From positions 310,001 through 374,000 of the forward strand of contig JAMYGW020000013.1 of assembly GCA_025617375.2 (NCBI GenBank): a DNA stretch of 64,000 bases, written 5' to 3'. This document shows positions 1 to 12,148 of this stretch, piece after piece. The position numbers and the translations under genes are program-made. The stretch is from Acarospora socialis. Its lineage: Eukaryota > Ascomycota > Lecanoromycetes > Acarosporales > Acarosporaceae. Under the pieces are notes generated by a model. That model saw only the letters and a list, made by a program, of their open reading frames with translations, was not told the DNA's origin and did no database searches. Position 1 is the stretch's first letter. Every line of letters begins with the position of its first letter.

Positions 1-539
1 TTACTCAAAAAACTGCTCTGAGCTAATGATCTCATGTACTAGCTCTGAAGTGCTCTGAGCTAGCTCTGAGCTACATATAAAATGTGTATAAAAGTGAATA
101 ATATTCATAAATAAAATCATAAAAAATTGCTTAATAATCAGTCTATTTTTAGAAACTTTCTTGACTTTAAAGATTTTTAATAACCATAACTAGATGTAGT
201 ATTAGTAATAATAATATATTAAAGACTAGTGTATTTTGTCTGAATTTTTCAAAAATAAAATTATAAATGCACTAATATTGATGACTCATTTTTACACTAA
301 GCAATTAAGCTTAAAGCTTAGTGTATAGCTTAATTCTAATTTTAGTAATTTGTAATATATGATGTAAAATACAATATTAATGAAATATATAATTTATAAG
401 CTTACTAAGCAGCTCAGAGTCAGCTCAAAGCACTTAAAGCAAGTATACACAGCTAAAATCTAGCTCTGAGCTGACTTTGAGCTGCTTTTTCACTTTTTTT
501 TAAGTCAAAATAGCTGAGCTGTCTCTCAACTTGCTGATG
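1..539 (-). mobile_element. Non-autonomous TIR DNA element, copy 1 (cut by window edge)
   Basis: This copy is the reverse complement of the element at 3256-3850; the match runs almost continuously from the window edge to base 539. It ends in cttgctgatg, the terminal inverted repeat of the other copy. About 56 bases of its outer end lie outside the window. It is full of short palindromic motifs of the type agctcagagct, often in clusters, as in subterminal transposase-binding repeats. No coding frame is visible. The CA-starting terminal repeat would fit a hAT-type MITE, but I see no clean target-site duplication, so the superfamily is an inference. Confidence 0.7.
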
Positions 540-3255
540 TAGATGACTGACTTAACTAAATAACAATTATATTACATTGTTCAGAGTGACAGATCAATCA
601 AATGTTAAAATATGTATCTTATGAATCATTACACTCAATTATAACATCATCAATATCATTTCACATCATTATCATGAACTTCATACTGACATTATCATCA
701 GACAATCAGAGTCTCAATTACATTTTTACAGTTATCAACAAATTCATCAAACAAATACTTTTTCTATCTGACAGATCTATCTATACAGCTTTGAACTGAG
801 CAAAGATCTTGCTTTTTGATTTAATGAAACACAATTAAAACATATCTCAACAAATCATCAGTTATCACAATAAAAAGTTTCTTTCATCATTCTGACAAGC
901 TATTTTTGACTTTTTAAACACTAAACTTCTCAATTCTACAGCATATCATCTTCAAACTGATGAACAATCTGAATGTACATATTAAACAGTCAAAATTATC
1001 TTACAATATGCTCTATTTAATTCAAAGAAATCAGATAAAGATTTTATTATGATGTTACTGTATCTGCAAGACTATCTTAATAACAGTTGAAATTTATCTA
1101 CTGACTATGTATTTAACAAACTAGTTTATGAATTTTGCACAAATGACAGTCTTAATATGTTGTTGTTTTTCAATGTATCACTCAAAGATTATACTCATCT
1201 ATAGCAAATCTACTGCAACAAGATTAAACAAGCAATTGTGTTTGCAAATGTCATCTTAAAACACTATTATGATGTGCATCATACACTCATTATACTTAAA
1301 TTAATGATTTACTTGTGTCTATTTTACAGATACATCATTTCTGATCTCATCAATTGAAAGTTTTTAAATTGATGAGTTGACTCATTTTGAATCATAAAAT
1401 GTGTCAACAATCTAGCTTATCACTTTAATCTATCTTCTATGATGTGAATTCATTCAGTAATATCAGTTGCACAACTTAAATCTGTTTTGTCACTTAACAG
1501 CAATCTTTACAATTGACAATTTAATATTAATTCTTTTCTTGTTGAAAATGACACAGTTATCAATGACAAAATCAAGAACATTGATGTGATATCTTTCTAC
1601 AAAATTGAGTGTCTACTAAATAAACATATCACACAATACAGATGCAATCAATCAATGATGAAATATCTAGTCAAGTGAAAGAAATACAATCATAATCACA
1701 ATGTGTAATATGACATTAAGAACTTGAAGAATACAAAGAATTTGATACTGAACTATAAACAGATGACAATAACTACATTTATTTAATTGTCATTCTCAAC
1801 ATTATTTACATATCACTATATCACTTACCTGCTCTTTGATTGTTTAAAATGATTGAGTTATGAGTTTTTTGTTAAAAACTTTATCATCTCTGTTAACATC
1901 TATTTTGCTGATGCTGCTGAAGTTTCTAATTTATTAACATTACATATTGCTATTGACAATTTCAATAAGATCATCAGCTTTCTTTAATGAAAGACAGATT
2001 GTTATGAATAGAGAGTTAGCTTTATTACTTTGATCTTTGAATGTAATTCATCAAGTTACTTAGCAATCTTGCTGTTGTCATGAATTTATAAGAATCACTT
2101 AACAATCTCACTGTCATCATGAATTTACAGAGACTAATTGCTAAATATAAAAGACACTTATGAGAAACATATATGCAGAGTTTTTTCATAGATAGCTCTT
2201 TAGCAATTACATCTTTTATGAACTCATATAGATTCTAATAAGATCTCAGATGAATAAAAAAAATATTGTAGTTATAACAGTTAAAATAAAAGTAAAGAAA
2301 ATATTTAAAATGCATGTCAGTCTAAGCTGAACAACTTATTATGATGATATGTATTCAATACACATAAACAGCAAAGATAAAGTCAGATAATACTTACAAA
2401 AGTTTAAAAAAAGACAAGATAAATGCAACAGATCAATTTATGAAACAGAACTAGCTATTTTTATCAAGAAAAAAAATCTTAAAGACAACATTGAAGAGAC
2501 TGATACTTGTGAATTTCAAATTGATAAATTGTGAATATTTTCTGACAGTAACACATACATAAAAGAAAGTTTGAATAATGCTGAGACTGAGTTCTTGAAG
2601 AAATATCAAACTAAGATCAATAAAGATTTAAATGCTCAAGAAAGAGCAACATCATGTAGATAGTAAAAAGATGCTGAAGTAAGAATAGAAAGTAGAGATA
2701 TGTAAAGAACTTAATAATTTAATGAAAAATGTATGAACAGTTATTAACAACAAATCAATGCTGAAATCTCTTATATGAAGAACAAAGAATCACAAAATTA
2801 AAATACACTTATTTGAAGAATATATCACACAGAATGAAGACAGATAAATTTTCAGTGAAGAATATATATCACTGAAATTTCTGCAAAAAGTAAAAGTCTT
2901 TGAGAGTCAATTGCAGATAAAATATAATTAATATGAACTCTGATTACATCTGAAAAGATATATTGAGTAATACAGTTTAAAATATGCAAATTTTTTGATC
3001 AGAAAAAAATCTAAATAATTTTAAGAACTTTAAAAACAAATCAATGAATCAGCAGAGTCAAAAAATAAAGAGCTTTCTTGATAAGATTAAAGATTAAGAA
3101 GTTAGTGATATCTTAAAGAAAAAATAATAATTATTGATTATGAATCATAATTAAGATCAATGAACATCAAATTAACATATTGATAAATTTTGAAGCAAAT
3201 AGTAACATCATTAATTGCAAAATAGTCAATATATTGATATTAAAAACACAGCAAA
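540..3255 (+). mobile_element. Gypsy LTR retrotransposon relic: integrase, chromodomain, LTR-like stretch, gag-like part
   Basis: About 602-1300 is recognisable as a Gypsy integrase core, and about 1590-1745 as the chromodomain at the integrase C-terminus of chromoviruses, both on the plus strand. About 2030-2270 looks like LTR sequence with a TATA-type box (tataaaagac near 2148). About 2290-3250 reads as a charged gag-like region. The relic is old and heavily broken. It is bounded on both sides by the 595-bp TIR elements, and the reverse transcriptase found beyond the right-hand one (3851-5430) suggests tandem or nested Gypsy copies into which those elements inserted. Confidence 0.65.
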
Positions 3256-3850
3256 CATCAGCAAGTTGAAAGACAGCTCAGCTATTTTGACTTAGAAAAA
3301 AGTGAAAAAGCAGCTCAGAGTCAGTTTAAAGCTAGATTTTAGCTATGTATACTTGCTTTGAGTACTTTGAGCTGGCTTTAAGCTGCTTAGTAAGTTTATA
3401 AATTATATATTTCATTTATATTGTATTTACATCAAATATTACAAATTACTAAAATTAGAATTAAGCTATACACTAAGCTTTAAGCTTAATTGCTTAGTGT
3501 AAAAATGAGTCATCAATATTAGTGCATTTATAATTTTATTTTTGAAAAATTCAGACAAAATACACTAGTCTTTAATATATTATTATTACTAATACTACAT
3601 CTAGTTATGGTTATTAAAAATCTTTAAAGTCAAGAAAGTTTCTAAAAATAACCTGCTTACTAAGCTGTTTTATATGATGTTTTATATGATGAAATATTCA
3701 ATTTTACACATATATTACATATAAATTACAGTCAGCTCAGAGCACTCTGAGCAACTCTGAGCTGAAACATAAGATCATTAACTTGAAGCACTTCAAGCTG
3801 AATTTTGCTGCACAAAGCTGACTTAAAGCTGCACTGCAAACTTGCTGATG
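3256..3850 (+). mobile_element. Non-autonomous TIR DNA element, copy 2 (complete, 595 bp)
   Basis: The element starts catcagcaagtt and ends aacttgctgatg, about 12 bp of terminal inverted repeat. Inside are repeated agctcagag and agctctgagct motifs, concentrated near both ends. There is no open frame of note, so it would depend on a transposase in trans. It separates the gag-like part of a Gypsy relic (to 3255) from a reverse transcriptase relic (from 3851). Copy 1 at the window's left edge is the same element in the opposite orientation. The flanking 8 bases do not match, so the target-site duplication is eroded or the ends are slightly misplaced. Confidence 0.72.
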
Positions 3851-5430
3851 AATGCATTATTTTCTTAATATACAAATGATAAATAAAGTCATTGAAAGAA
3901 TCAAAGAAAAAATCTGTGTGAAAATCTTAATTCTTGAAAATTCTCAAGAAACAATATTTAATATTATGATATCAATCAGATATGATATAGTGCTAAAAAT
4001 GTCTTAATTACATAAAGAAAATTTTAAAATTGACTGAGTTACAAAAGAAATGTATATAGTCAAAAACACATACAAGATCTCAAAACAATCAAAGATGAGC
4101 TTGTTAAAATATAAGTTATGAGATTATAAAATATCACTATTGAATGAAAAGCAATCTAAGTAAATATCACTATACTTAATAAGTGAAAATCAACTCAAGA
4201 AAGTCAGAATATATCTTGACAAGAATTTCAAAAACAGTTCACAAAATCATTAAAATCATCAGCAGAATACTCAATTCTGTTTGTATTAAAGAAAAATGAT
4301 AAGAAATGATTGTGTGTTGATTATAAACAACTCAACAAGATAATTCATCAAGATAATTATTTCTTATCATTGATAAAAAAGTTGCAAGATTAATTAAATA
4401 AATCTAAATAATTCACAAGCTTGAATCTTAAAAAAACTTACTATCAAATAAGAATAAAGAAAGAAGAAGAATGAAAAATAGCATTTTAAACATAATATGA
4501 ACATTATGAGTACACAGTTATGTCATTTAAACTAAAAAATATCTCAGTCATCTTTCAGAGATTGATTAATGACATATTAAAAGAATATCTCAATAATTTG
4601 TGATCACATATCTCAACAATATTCTGATATATTTAGAAGATCTTGAAAAGCATCAAAAGTATATACACAAAATACTGATGAAGCTTAATAAAAAAGCTTT
4701 GTACATAAAAAAAGTTAAAAAGCAGATTTAAAATCAAGAAAATTAAAATTTTAAACTATATAATTCAATCTAAACAGATTAAAAAGAACTTAAAGAAGAC
4801 AAAAGTAGTCAAAAACTGATTAACATTAAAATGAATTAAGAAAGTACAAATCTTTCTAGAATTAACAAATTATTATTGAAAGTTTGTATCAAATTATGTG
4901 AGAATTATGAAATCACTGACATATTTAACACACAAAAATGAAAAATAACATTGAGAAGAAAATCAAGAAAATGCATTTTACATATTAAAGAAAAGTCTTA
5001 GTGAAACAGTGCATTTGAGAATATTCAATTCAATATGTAAAAAGATACTGAAAATCAACATTTTAAATTTCACAATAAACATATATCTATATCAGATCAA
5101 AGAAGAACAACAAAAACTTATAACATATTAATTTAGAAAACTATGAGAACTCAAGAAAAGATATGAGATTCATAATAAGAAATTTCTTGCAATAGTGAAA
5201 GCACTATAAAATTGAAGATCTTATTTTGCAAAAATCAGCAAATTAATTTAAATCTACACAGATTATAGAAATCTGAAAAACTTTACAACAATTAAATAAC
5301 TTAATCAATAACAGATTCATGAAACAGAACAATTAATAAATTATGAATTTTAAATTTATTACAGAAAGAATAATGAGAATGATGAAGTAAATATTTTAAA
5401 TAAATAATTTAATTATAAAGATGTATAGAC
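3851..5430 (+). mobile_element. Gypsy LTR retrotransposon relic: reverse transcriptase and RNase H
   Basis: The fingers and palm regions of a Gypsy-type reverse transcriptase are recognisable on the plus strand at about 4260-4700, including the region around the catalytic aspartates, followed by the RNase H region at about 4900-5330. It lies just right of the TIR element at 3256-3850 and has the same orientation as the gag-like segment on its left, so the two may be one Gypsy copy split by that insertion. It is heavily decayed with many breaks, an old fossil, and shows the same CpG/GG/CC depletion as the rest of the compartment. Confidence 0.7.
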
Positions 5431-6399
5431 TAAACTGACTGCTGAGATAAGATGAGATGAGTTTTACTTTATGTGAACTCAACTTACATAAATTTATGAG
5501 ATAAAGTGAGTCTAAAATTTGAACTCAAACTTATATCTGAAATGAGATGAATTTTGTGACACTACTCATAAAGTCACAGTGTCACATGTGTACAAACTCA
5601 TACTAACTCTTTAAGATTAATGATTTTTCATTATATCTTTATGTATATTTTTGTGCATTAATGAACAAGCTATGACTACACTGTAAATTATATCTATTCT
5701 TTACATATTTCTTGATATAATTATTTCAAAGAGAATTCAGCACTACTTAGCAACTAGTAATACATCTGACAATACTTTTTTAATTAATGAAAAAATATCT
5801 ATGATGTATTAAAACAAGATAGTTAACAATTCATTTTTGTTGTATTAAGATAAGCTAAAAATCTACTGAGACATTCTCAGAGATTTTATTGTATAATAAT
5901 TCACAGTGAGATCTCTTCTTTTCTTCACTGTATGTGAAATATTGTAGTTAAGAAACAAAATGATCACAAATGTAATCTTACTCTATTGTGATTTTTCATT
6001 CATATCTTACACATATTTTCTAATAAGTGTGACAGAAAGTTAAAAATTCATTTTCTGTTCTCTTTACACAAAAATTTTCTGTCAGCTCTGCTCTTTTATT
6101 AGTACAGTGATGCTGTTTGTTTTTTTTTGTTTTCATTTTCAGTGACTTTTTCTTCACAGACTTCTCAGTTTTAAACTGATTTTTCTTTTTTTGAGAACTT
6201 GACTTTGACTGTGTTATTGTTTTCTTGTAATGTTTGATTAAATAGTATATTTTATTGCTGAAAACACAGAAGAAAATCATAAATTTATAATTGAATGATG
6301 AAGAGAAGAAGAAGACAATGAAATGAAAGTGAACTTAATATGAGTAATTCAGCTTCAAGTAATGTCTGTAAAGTGTACTAATCAGAGTGTGAGCATTAA
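5431..6399. other. AT-rich, unassigned repeat debris
   Basis: No host gene is visible. About 5450-5550 has repeated gagatgag-like words. On the minus strand, 6020-6280 is open for 86 codons and very lysine-rich, including runs such as KKSVKKKSLK, similar in style to the lysine-rich frame at 8367-8720. Such lysine richness is what G-to-A decay of arginine and glycine codons would give, so I do not call it a gene. Confidence 0.4.
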
Positions 6400-6712
6400 T
6401 GTGAGTTTGAAGCATGAAACAAGAATTGAGCATGAAGATTGAGCATGAAGTGAAAGATTGAGCATGAAGCAAGAAGTTAAGTATAAAGTAAGAGATTGAG
6501 CATGAAGCTTGAACATGAAGCAAGAAGTTGAGTATGAAGTGAGAAATTAAGCATGAAGTTTAAGCATGAAACTTGAATGAGAAATTAAACATGAAGCTTA
6601 AGCATAAAGTGAGAAATTGAGCTGAAGCTTAAACATAAAGCTTAAAAATTAAACAAGAACTTAAGTCTGAAACTTGAGCATTGAATCTGATCATGAAGTT
6701 TAAGAATGAGTA
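6400..6712. repeat. Degenerate minisatellite, gagcatgaag-type
   Basis: This is a long array of diverged units built around 'gagcatgaag' alternating with 'tgagaaattgagcatgaagc', with a local period of roughly 20 to 25 bases. More than ten recognisable units are present. The 62-codon minus-strand frame (6335-6523) across it is a by-product of the repeat. Confidence 0.6.
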
Positions 6713-7739
6713 TGATCTTGTGTCAATTGTACTTTTTAAACTTGCTGTAATTAACAAATCATCATATCAGTGCACTGCATAAAGAAAAACTTGAGCAGAA
6801 ACTTAATCTTCATAAGTTCATTATCAATACATTTAACATTACATCTTGATTATAATCAGTCTGCTGAATTATCAAGTCATATTATTAACTCTTTACAGTG
6901 AGCTTGTTAGATGCTGCATCAAGTGTCATAAGATATTTAGTAAGCATCATGTTTTTTATTTGAAAAATGATTCATTTTACATGTATAACAAGCAAATTGA
7001 TGTTTAACAGATATATCAGTGCTGAACTGCAAAATATGAAGACAACATACTCTTAAAATAAATTATTAAATATGTCTCTGCAGCTTTCTGAAGTGCTGTT
7101 AGTGTTATTTTTTGAAAGTAAAGATTCAACTTAAAGTTCTAAAATATCTCTTAAATAAGTTTCAAGAATGACAATTTCACAAATAAAAATTCAACATTCT
7201 TCTAATAATATCTGATTTCTCTGACAGCTGCAGCTTCAATGTAATGTCAATAATATTTTTAATAATACTTTAAAAGTGCAGCTTATCTTCAATCTTCTTC
7301 TTTTTCTTTTTGATCTTGAATGATTTCTTAAACTTAAAATTAATATTCTTCACATACTGTGTTCTTAGCTGATCATTCATCTCTGTTCACTTAGTCATAA
7401 TCATTTCATATGTAATTATCTTCTTTTTGTATCTGTTAATCAATGATCTCATAGAAACAATCTTAAATGTAATTATAGTTAACTTCTTTTTCTTTTGAGT
7501 CTTCTTTGTTTGTATTATGATATGATATAAATAGAGAGATATGAATGTGTAGACTTTTTCAGCAATAAATGTAAAGATATAAATGTGATGCTGAGTAATA
7601 GATAAAGAAATAATTAACTATCACATAGAACAGCATTAATCTTACTTCATATATGTCAGCAATACTTACAGCAATATGTCTGACTCACAGCAATAATTCT
7701 TGTAGTTTTTTCATGTAGTTTTTATGCATTCAAGTAAGT
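6713..7739. other. AT-rich, unassigned repeat debris
   Basis: Heavily decayed sequence in which I recognise no domain. About 7280-7520 is rich in CTT/TTC runs on the plus strand, which reads as lysine- and glutamate-rich on the minus strand. No tRNA or structured RNA is visible. Confidence 0.35.
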
Positions 7740-7975
7740 TATGTGCTAGAAAGCTGAACTCAAATTTGTGCACTTAAAATAGTGACTTTCATGCATTAAG
7801 AAAGCTAAATCTTGTATACATATTTAGAAACTTAAATTTCATGCTTTTAGAAGCTTGAATTTTGTGTACATTTAAAAGCTTGAATTTTGTGCATATTTAG
7901 AAGCTTGAATTTCATGTGCTTGAATTTTGTGTGCTTAGAAGATTGAATTTTATGCATTTATAAGTGTAATAACTG
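7740..7975. repeat. Degenerate tandem repeat, agaagcttgaattttgtg-type
   Basis: Five to seven diverged units of 'tagaagcttgaattttgtgc' are separated by 5 to 15 variable bases and lie next to the 18-bp array at 8011-8105. Nothing coding is visible. Confidence 0.55.
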
Positions 7976-8010
7976 TGAGAATCTGATGTTTTGACTGATA
8001 AACAATGTCA

Positions 8011-8105
8011 GTGTTATGATGAATTCTAGTGTTATAATGAATTCTAGTGTTATAATGAATTTTAGTGTTATAATGAATTTTAGTGTTATAATGAATTCTA
8101 GTGTT
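8011..8105. repeat. Tandem array of an 18-bp unit, about 5 copies
   Basis: The unit is gtgttataatgaattcta, repeated five times head to tail with a C/T difference at one position (attcta or atttta). The low divergence between units contrasts with the decayed surroundings, suggesting recent slippage after the mutational decay. Confidence 0.85.
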
Positions 8106-9640
8106 GCTTAATTGAGAAATTTATTCATGACTCACAATCTTCATCTCTCTTCATCAACAACATCAATTTTCTTGCATCTTATTGATTTAACTGATACAAC
8201 AGTAAGTAATGATTAAATTATGATTAGAAGTATTGCTCACTATATTGCTAGAATGTTTCTTTCTGATATATATACAACAAAGTATATGTGATTTTGACTC
8301 AAATCTCTGTCACAGTAAATAAAAATATTAAACTCTGATCAGAAGTATTGCTCATTGTATTGTTAAATGTTCAGTCAAATCAATTTAACTTTCTCTGTTT
8401 TACTGAATATTTCTGTTTCTTGTGTTGTTGAAAATAAGAATATAAATATAAAGAATGCTGAAAACAATACTGTCAAACAGCTTGCTATAAAACAGTCAGA
8501 GATATTGAAGAAGAATGATATCAATGAGAAAAATGAGAAACATATCTCAAAAAAAAACAAGAAATCTGTTAAGAAAAGAAACAAGAAATCTGTCAAGAAG
8601 AGAAGCAAGAAATCTGTTGAGAAGAAAAGTAAAAAATCTATTGAGACAAAAAAGAAACATAACAAGACTGTGAAGTCTGACAAGAAAAAGAACAAGAAAC
8701 ATTTTGATTTTGCAAGATGACTTAAAAAGAATTTAAATGATGATTTGTATGTCAGTGTCAAAGTAATGTTAAAGATATTGCTGATGTTGATGAAGAAATA
8801 TAATGATTTCTGCTTCTGATATATTATCTATTAAAGTATATTTATCTGTTAAAGTTTAGAATTGAATTTTCTGCAATAATTACTATAAACTTGATGTATC
8901 TGTTACACTTAGAAAACAATTTCACAAATACTTTATCAATTTAACAACAGTTAAAATTCACAATAAATGACTTCAGCTGAAGTCAGAGAAGATATTTACT
9001 TAATGTGTAGATATTGCTGATAAAAAGATTAAGTTTGATTTATTGAAGAAACTTCATTGTTTAAAGAAGTATAAGACACTATTTATTAAGTCTGAAAAGA
9101 TAGTACTGAAGTATCTGAGAATGAAGAAGTTTATAAAATGATATTTTTGTGAAGAATGCTTTCATAAGTAATACTAGATGTATTGCTGTTCTTAAGTAAT
9201 AGTCTGTAAAGAAAACAGTTGAGCTTGCTCTTCAGAAGAAAGAATTTATGATGAGTGTTATTGTTGTAATTAAGAATGAAAATGATGAAAAAATAAGTGA
9301 GTTGATGATCTATATGAAAAAAACTAAAAGTAAAATGCAGATAGCTGCAAAGAAGAATTCAGTTAAAATATAATTGTCATGCATTTATATCAATTGAAAG
9401 TTATAAAGAGCTCAAACAACATCACTAAACATTATTATTTGAAATTAAAAATGTCAGAGCATGATTTTAACATTACTTTTATCATTACATTGCTTGCACA
9501 AGTCTCATGAGTGCAATTCTCAGAGAAACTTTTTGAATTGACTTGAATTTTAAAGAAGCATTGAGAAAGACTTTTCACTCTATACTAAGTTTTTCACTGT
9601 TAATGAAACATTCAGCTTAATAACTTAACTCTTAATAATC
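8106..9640. other. Decayed region with a lysine-rich frame (8367-8720)
   Basis: From the ATG at 8367 there are 117 open codons whose middle is an imperfect repeat of KKSVKKR/KKSVEKK. The frame would continue past a TGA at 8718 that could be a former TGG. The minus strand is open over the same stretch as a phenylalanine/leucine-rich mirror, typical of low-complexity AAG/AAA sequence. G-to-A decay turns arginine and glycine codons into lysine and glutamate, so an original Arg/Gly/Ser-rich repeat is likely. The rest of the region shows nothing I can name, and a real expressed gene is unlikely. Confidence 0.4.
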
Positions 9641-10430
9641 TATGTCTTTAAGTACTGATGTCATCATTAATAATTAATTATATTTGACATAGTGCTGTCT
9701 TCAGAATGCACATTGTTCTGCTGATTATATTATACAATTTTTAGATTGTTATTTAAGTATTCAATCACTTAATCTTTGATATGACAAATCATTAAGATTA
9801 AGCATGAGCAATACTTTTAGCATTATCTATTATGCATTGCATATTATAATGACAGCAGCAATCTCAACATGTTCAATTATTTCTGTCTGTGTCATTTAAA
9901 TCTACTCAAAATGACTGATAACTGTAATTCAAAGCACATCTTAGAGAATATCTTCAACTTATTGAGTCTGACTGTCATTCAATCACAAGAACAGCTCAAG
10001 TTTAATTGTTGCATCAGTTTCAAATGTCACTATAACTGATTAAAGAAAGAAACAACAACAGATATAATATGACTGAGTTTTATGATCTTGCATATTCATG
10101 TTGTTATGAATTCATAGAGCTCAGCAAAATTGAGACTCTGTGATAAGATGAGACTCTGTAAAAGTATTCAGCATTAGATTTTAAGAGATCTACATCTGAG
10201 TAAAACATCACTTTCTAGATAGTTTTCTCAATCAATCAACACTTTATCATAGACTTAAAAATCAACCATATAAATTGATTCTAACAATTGATAGCACCAA
10301 CTGATTAAAGTATTCAGTCTAGATCTTCATATCTAGATGTCAGTGAGCTTGAAAATGTTGTATCAAAATTGTTCTTTGTGATAGTCTATGAAATGCACAC
10401 AAAATCAAACAAAAACAAGACATTTACTTC
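9641..10430. other. AT-rich, unassigned repeat debris
   Basis: No domain is recognised. It leads into the gag-like region that starts near 10,431 and may be the 5' part of the same element. Confidence 0.3.
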
Positions 10431-11930
10431 ATCAAATCAGTTTAATTTCAGCATCATGACCAGTATCAATTTGATTAAAATACACAAAGAAACAGCAGCA
10501 ACAGCATAATCTGACAAAATGTCTGAATCTCATCATTATTTTGCACAAGACTTCATAAATATTCTGACTAGTCAAATAAAGACTACTCATCTTACAGATA
10601 CTGCATAAAATCATCTTGTTCTGATTAACATTGATGAGATATATGACATCATTGAAAAGTCACATGCAAACTTGAACATCAAAATGAATGCTCAATTCAA
10701 TGAAGTTCTTCAAGCACTATGTCATCAATTCACATCATGATGATCACATCATTTCATTAGTTCACTGATCTCATCAAAAGACACAACAAGACAGTTTTTG
10801 AAAAACAAAGAATGAATTAATAATGACTATAATTTAGAGAGTTTGAGCAAGAATCACATTGCTGATACATGAAAAAGTGAAGAGCTTGAATTTTAAACTT
10901 ATATTGATGAACTCTGTACAATGACATTTCATGTAAAAAAAATTGATCTTTTTGATCTGCATCTATCTATTGAGTATAATGATGATAACATTATCAGTGT
11001 GAGCAAAATGATGTACTACTGTAATGTTCATTTATTCATGTCACAATGTCAGATCATAGTCAAGATTCAAGACAATAAAATGATTTGAACAAATCTTCAT
11101 ACATGTCTTTGTGACACTGCACTCATCTGATTTGCAGTCAAATCATCACTTGAATGAGTGAATCTTTTCAGTAAGTTTAATGAATGAGTACAGAAACTGA
11201 TGACTTAATTTAAGATCTTGCTGTCACAGACTATGAATGTCTTATTAAAGAAAAAGTATACAGTAAAGAATGTTCACAATAATCAAGATCTCATGATCTA
11301 TGTACAGACTATTGTTTGATATGAAAATTTGACAAAATTATCACTATACAATTGTGTACTTTTCATCTGATAAAATCTCAATTCAATACTGTAATTACAT
11401 GTTTCACAGCTCACAATTGAGATCTTTAAGACTCAATTCATCAATCTTTTACTGAAAAAGAAAGAAATGTGAATACAACACTTTATGAGATTCTTGTTGC
11501 TGCATGACTTCTGTTGATACAAATCTCTGAATTGTGACTACTCTATAAATTCACTCTATTTCATAAATTTATATTCTTATGAATCTTCAAATTGCAGCAG
11601 TTACACTACAACACACTCATCTTGTTCTTATAAAAACTGTGACTATAATTCACATCAAGATGACAGATCACAATCTTCATCACAATAACTGCTTCATTCA
11701 CAGTGAATAACTCATGAGTCTGAAACTCATGAGTATGAATCTTGTGAGTACAGATTTCATGCACATGAAAATCAAGCATGTTCACAGTTAGTCTATCACA
11801 TCAACACAAATTCTGACAACAACATCAAAGCACATTCTGCAATTTACTATGCAGATTAACAAAATAGTGAGTATTTTGATCAAGATTTTAATCAAGATAA
11901 CACAACAAATCACAATTATGTGAATTATTG
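10431..11930 (+). mobile_element. LTR retrotransposon gag relic
   Basis: Read on the plus strand, 10,870-11,930 has the length, spacing of aromatic and basic residues and the cysteine-bearing tail of a retrotransposon gag, with the most gag-like part around 10,900-11,500. The sequence at 10,580-10,740 is related to that at 31,569-31,826 on the opposite strand, so the window holds two copies of this gag in inverted orientation. It is old and has many breaks. It ends where the Copia LTR at 11,938 begins. Confidence 0.5.
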
Positions 11931-11937
11931 AATCTAT

Positions 11938-12148
11938 TGAAAGATAAAAAGAATACTTGTGCTATACTGCTGACTAACTGTCTATCTAGTGAAATATACA
12001 CTGTCAACTTAACTGTGATCAACATGAATTGTAAAGATTGTCTATTCACATGCTCTGTTATACAGATTATATGAGTAATGAGTAATCTTTGATATTAGTC
12101 TCAATTAAGACTATGAAAGCAGTTAAAACATCATACTTCTCAACACTT
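11938..12148 (-). repeat. Copia-element LTR copy
   Basis: About 210 bp closely related to 31,368-31,563 and, in the opposite orientation, to 42,715-42,960. A repeat found at the end of two Copia relics and once alone is best explained as their LTR. This copy borders the RNase H end of the Copia relic that follows on the minus strand. Confidence 0.6.

Noticed and set aside
8375-8761. 128-codon minus-strand Phe/Leu-rich frame
   Set aside because: Mirror image of the low-complexity lysine-rich sequence on the plus strand; looks like membrane protein only because TTC/TTT runs code Phe.
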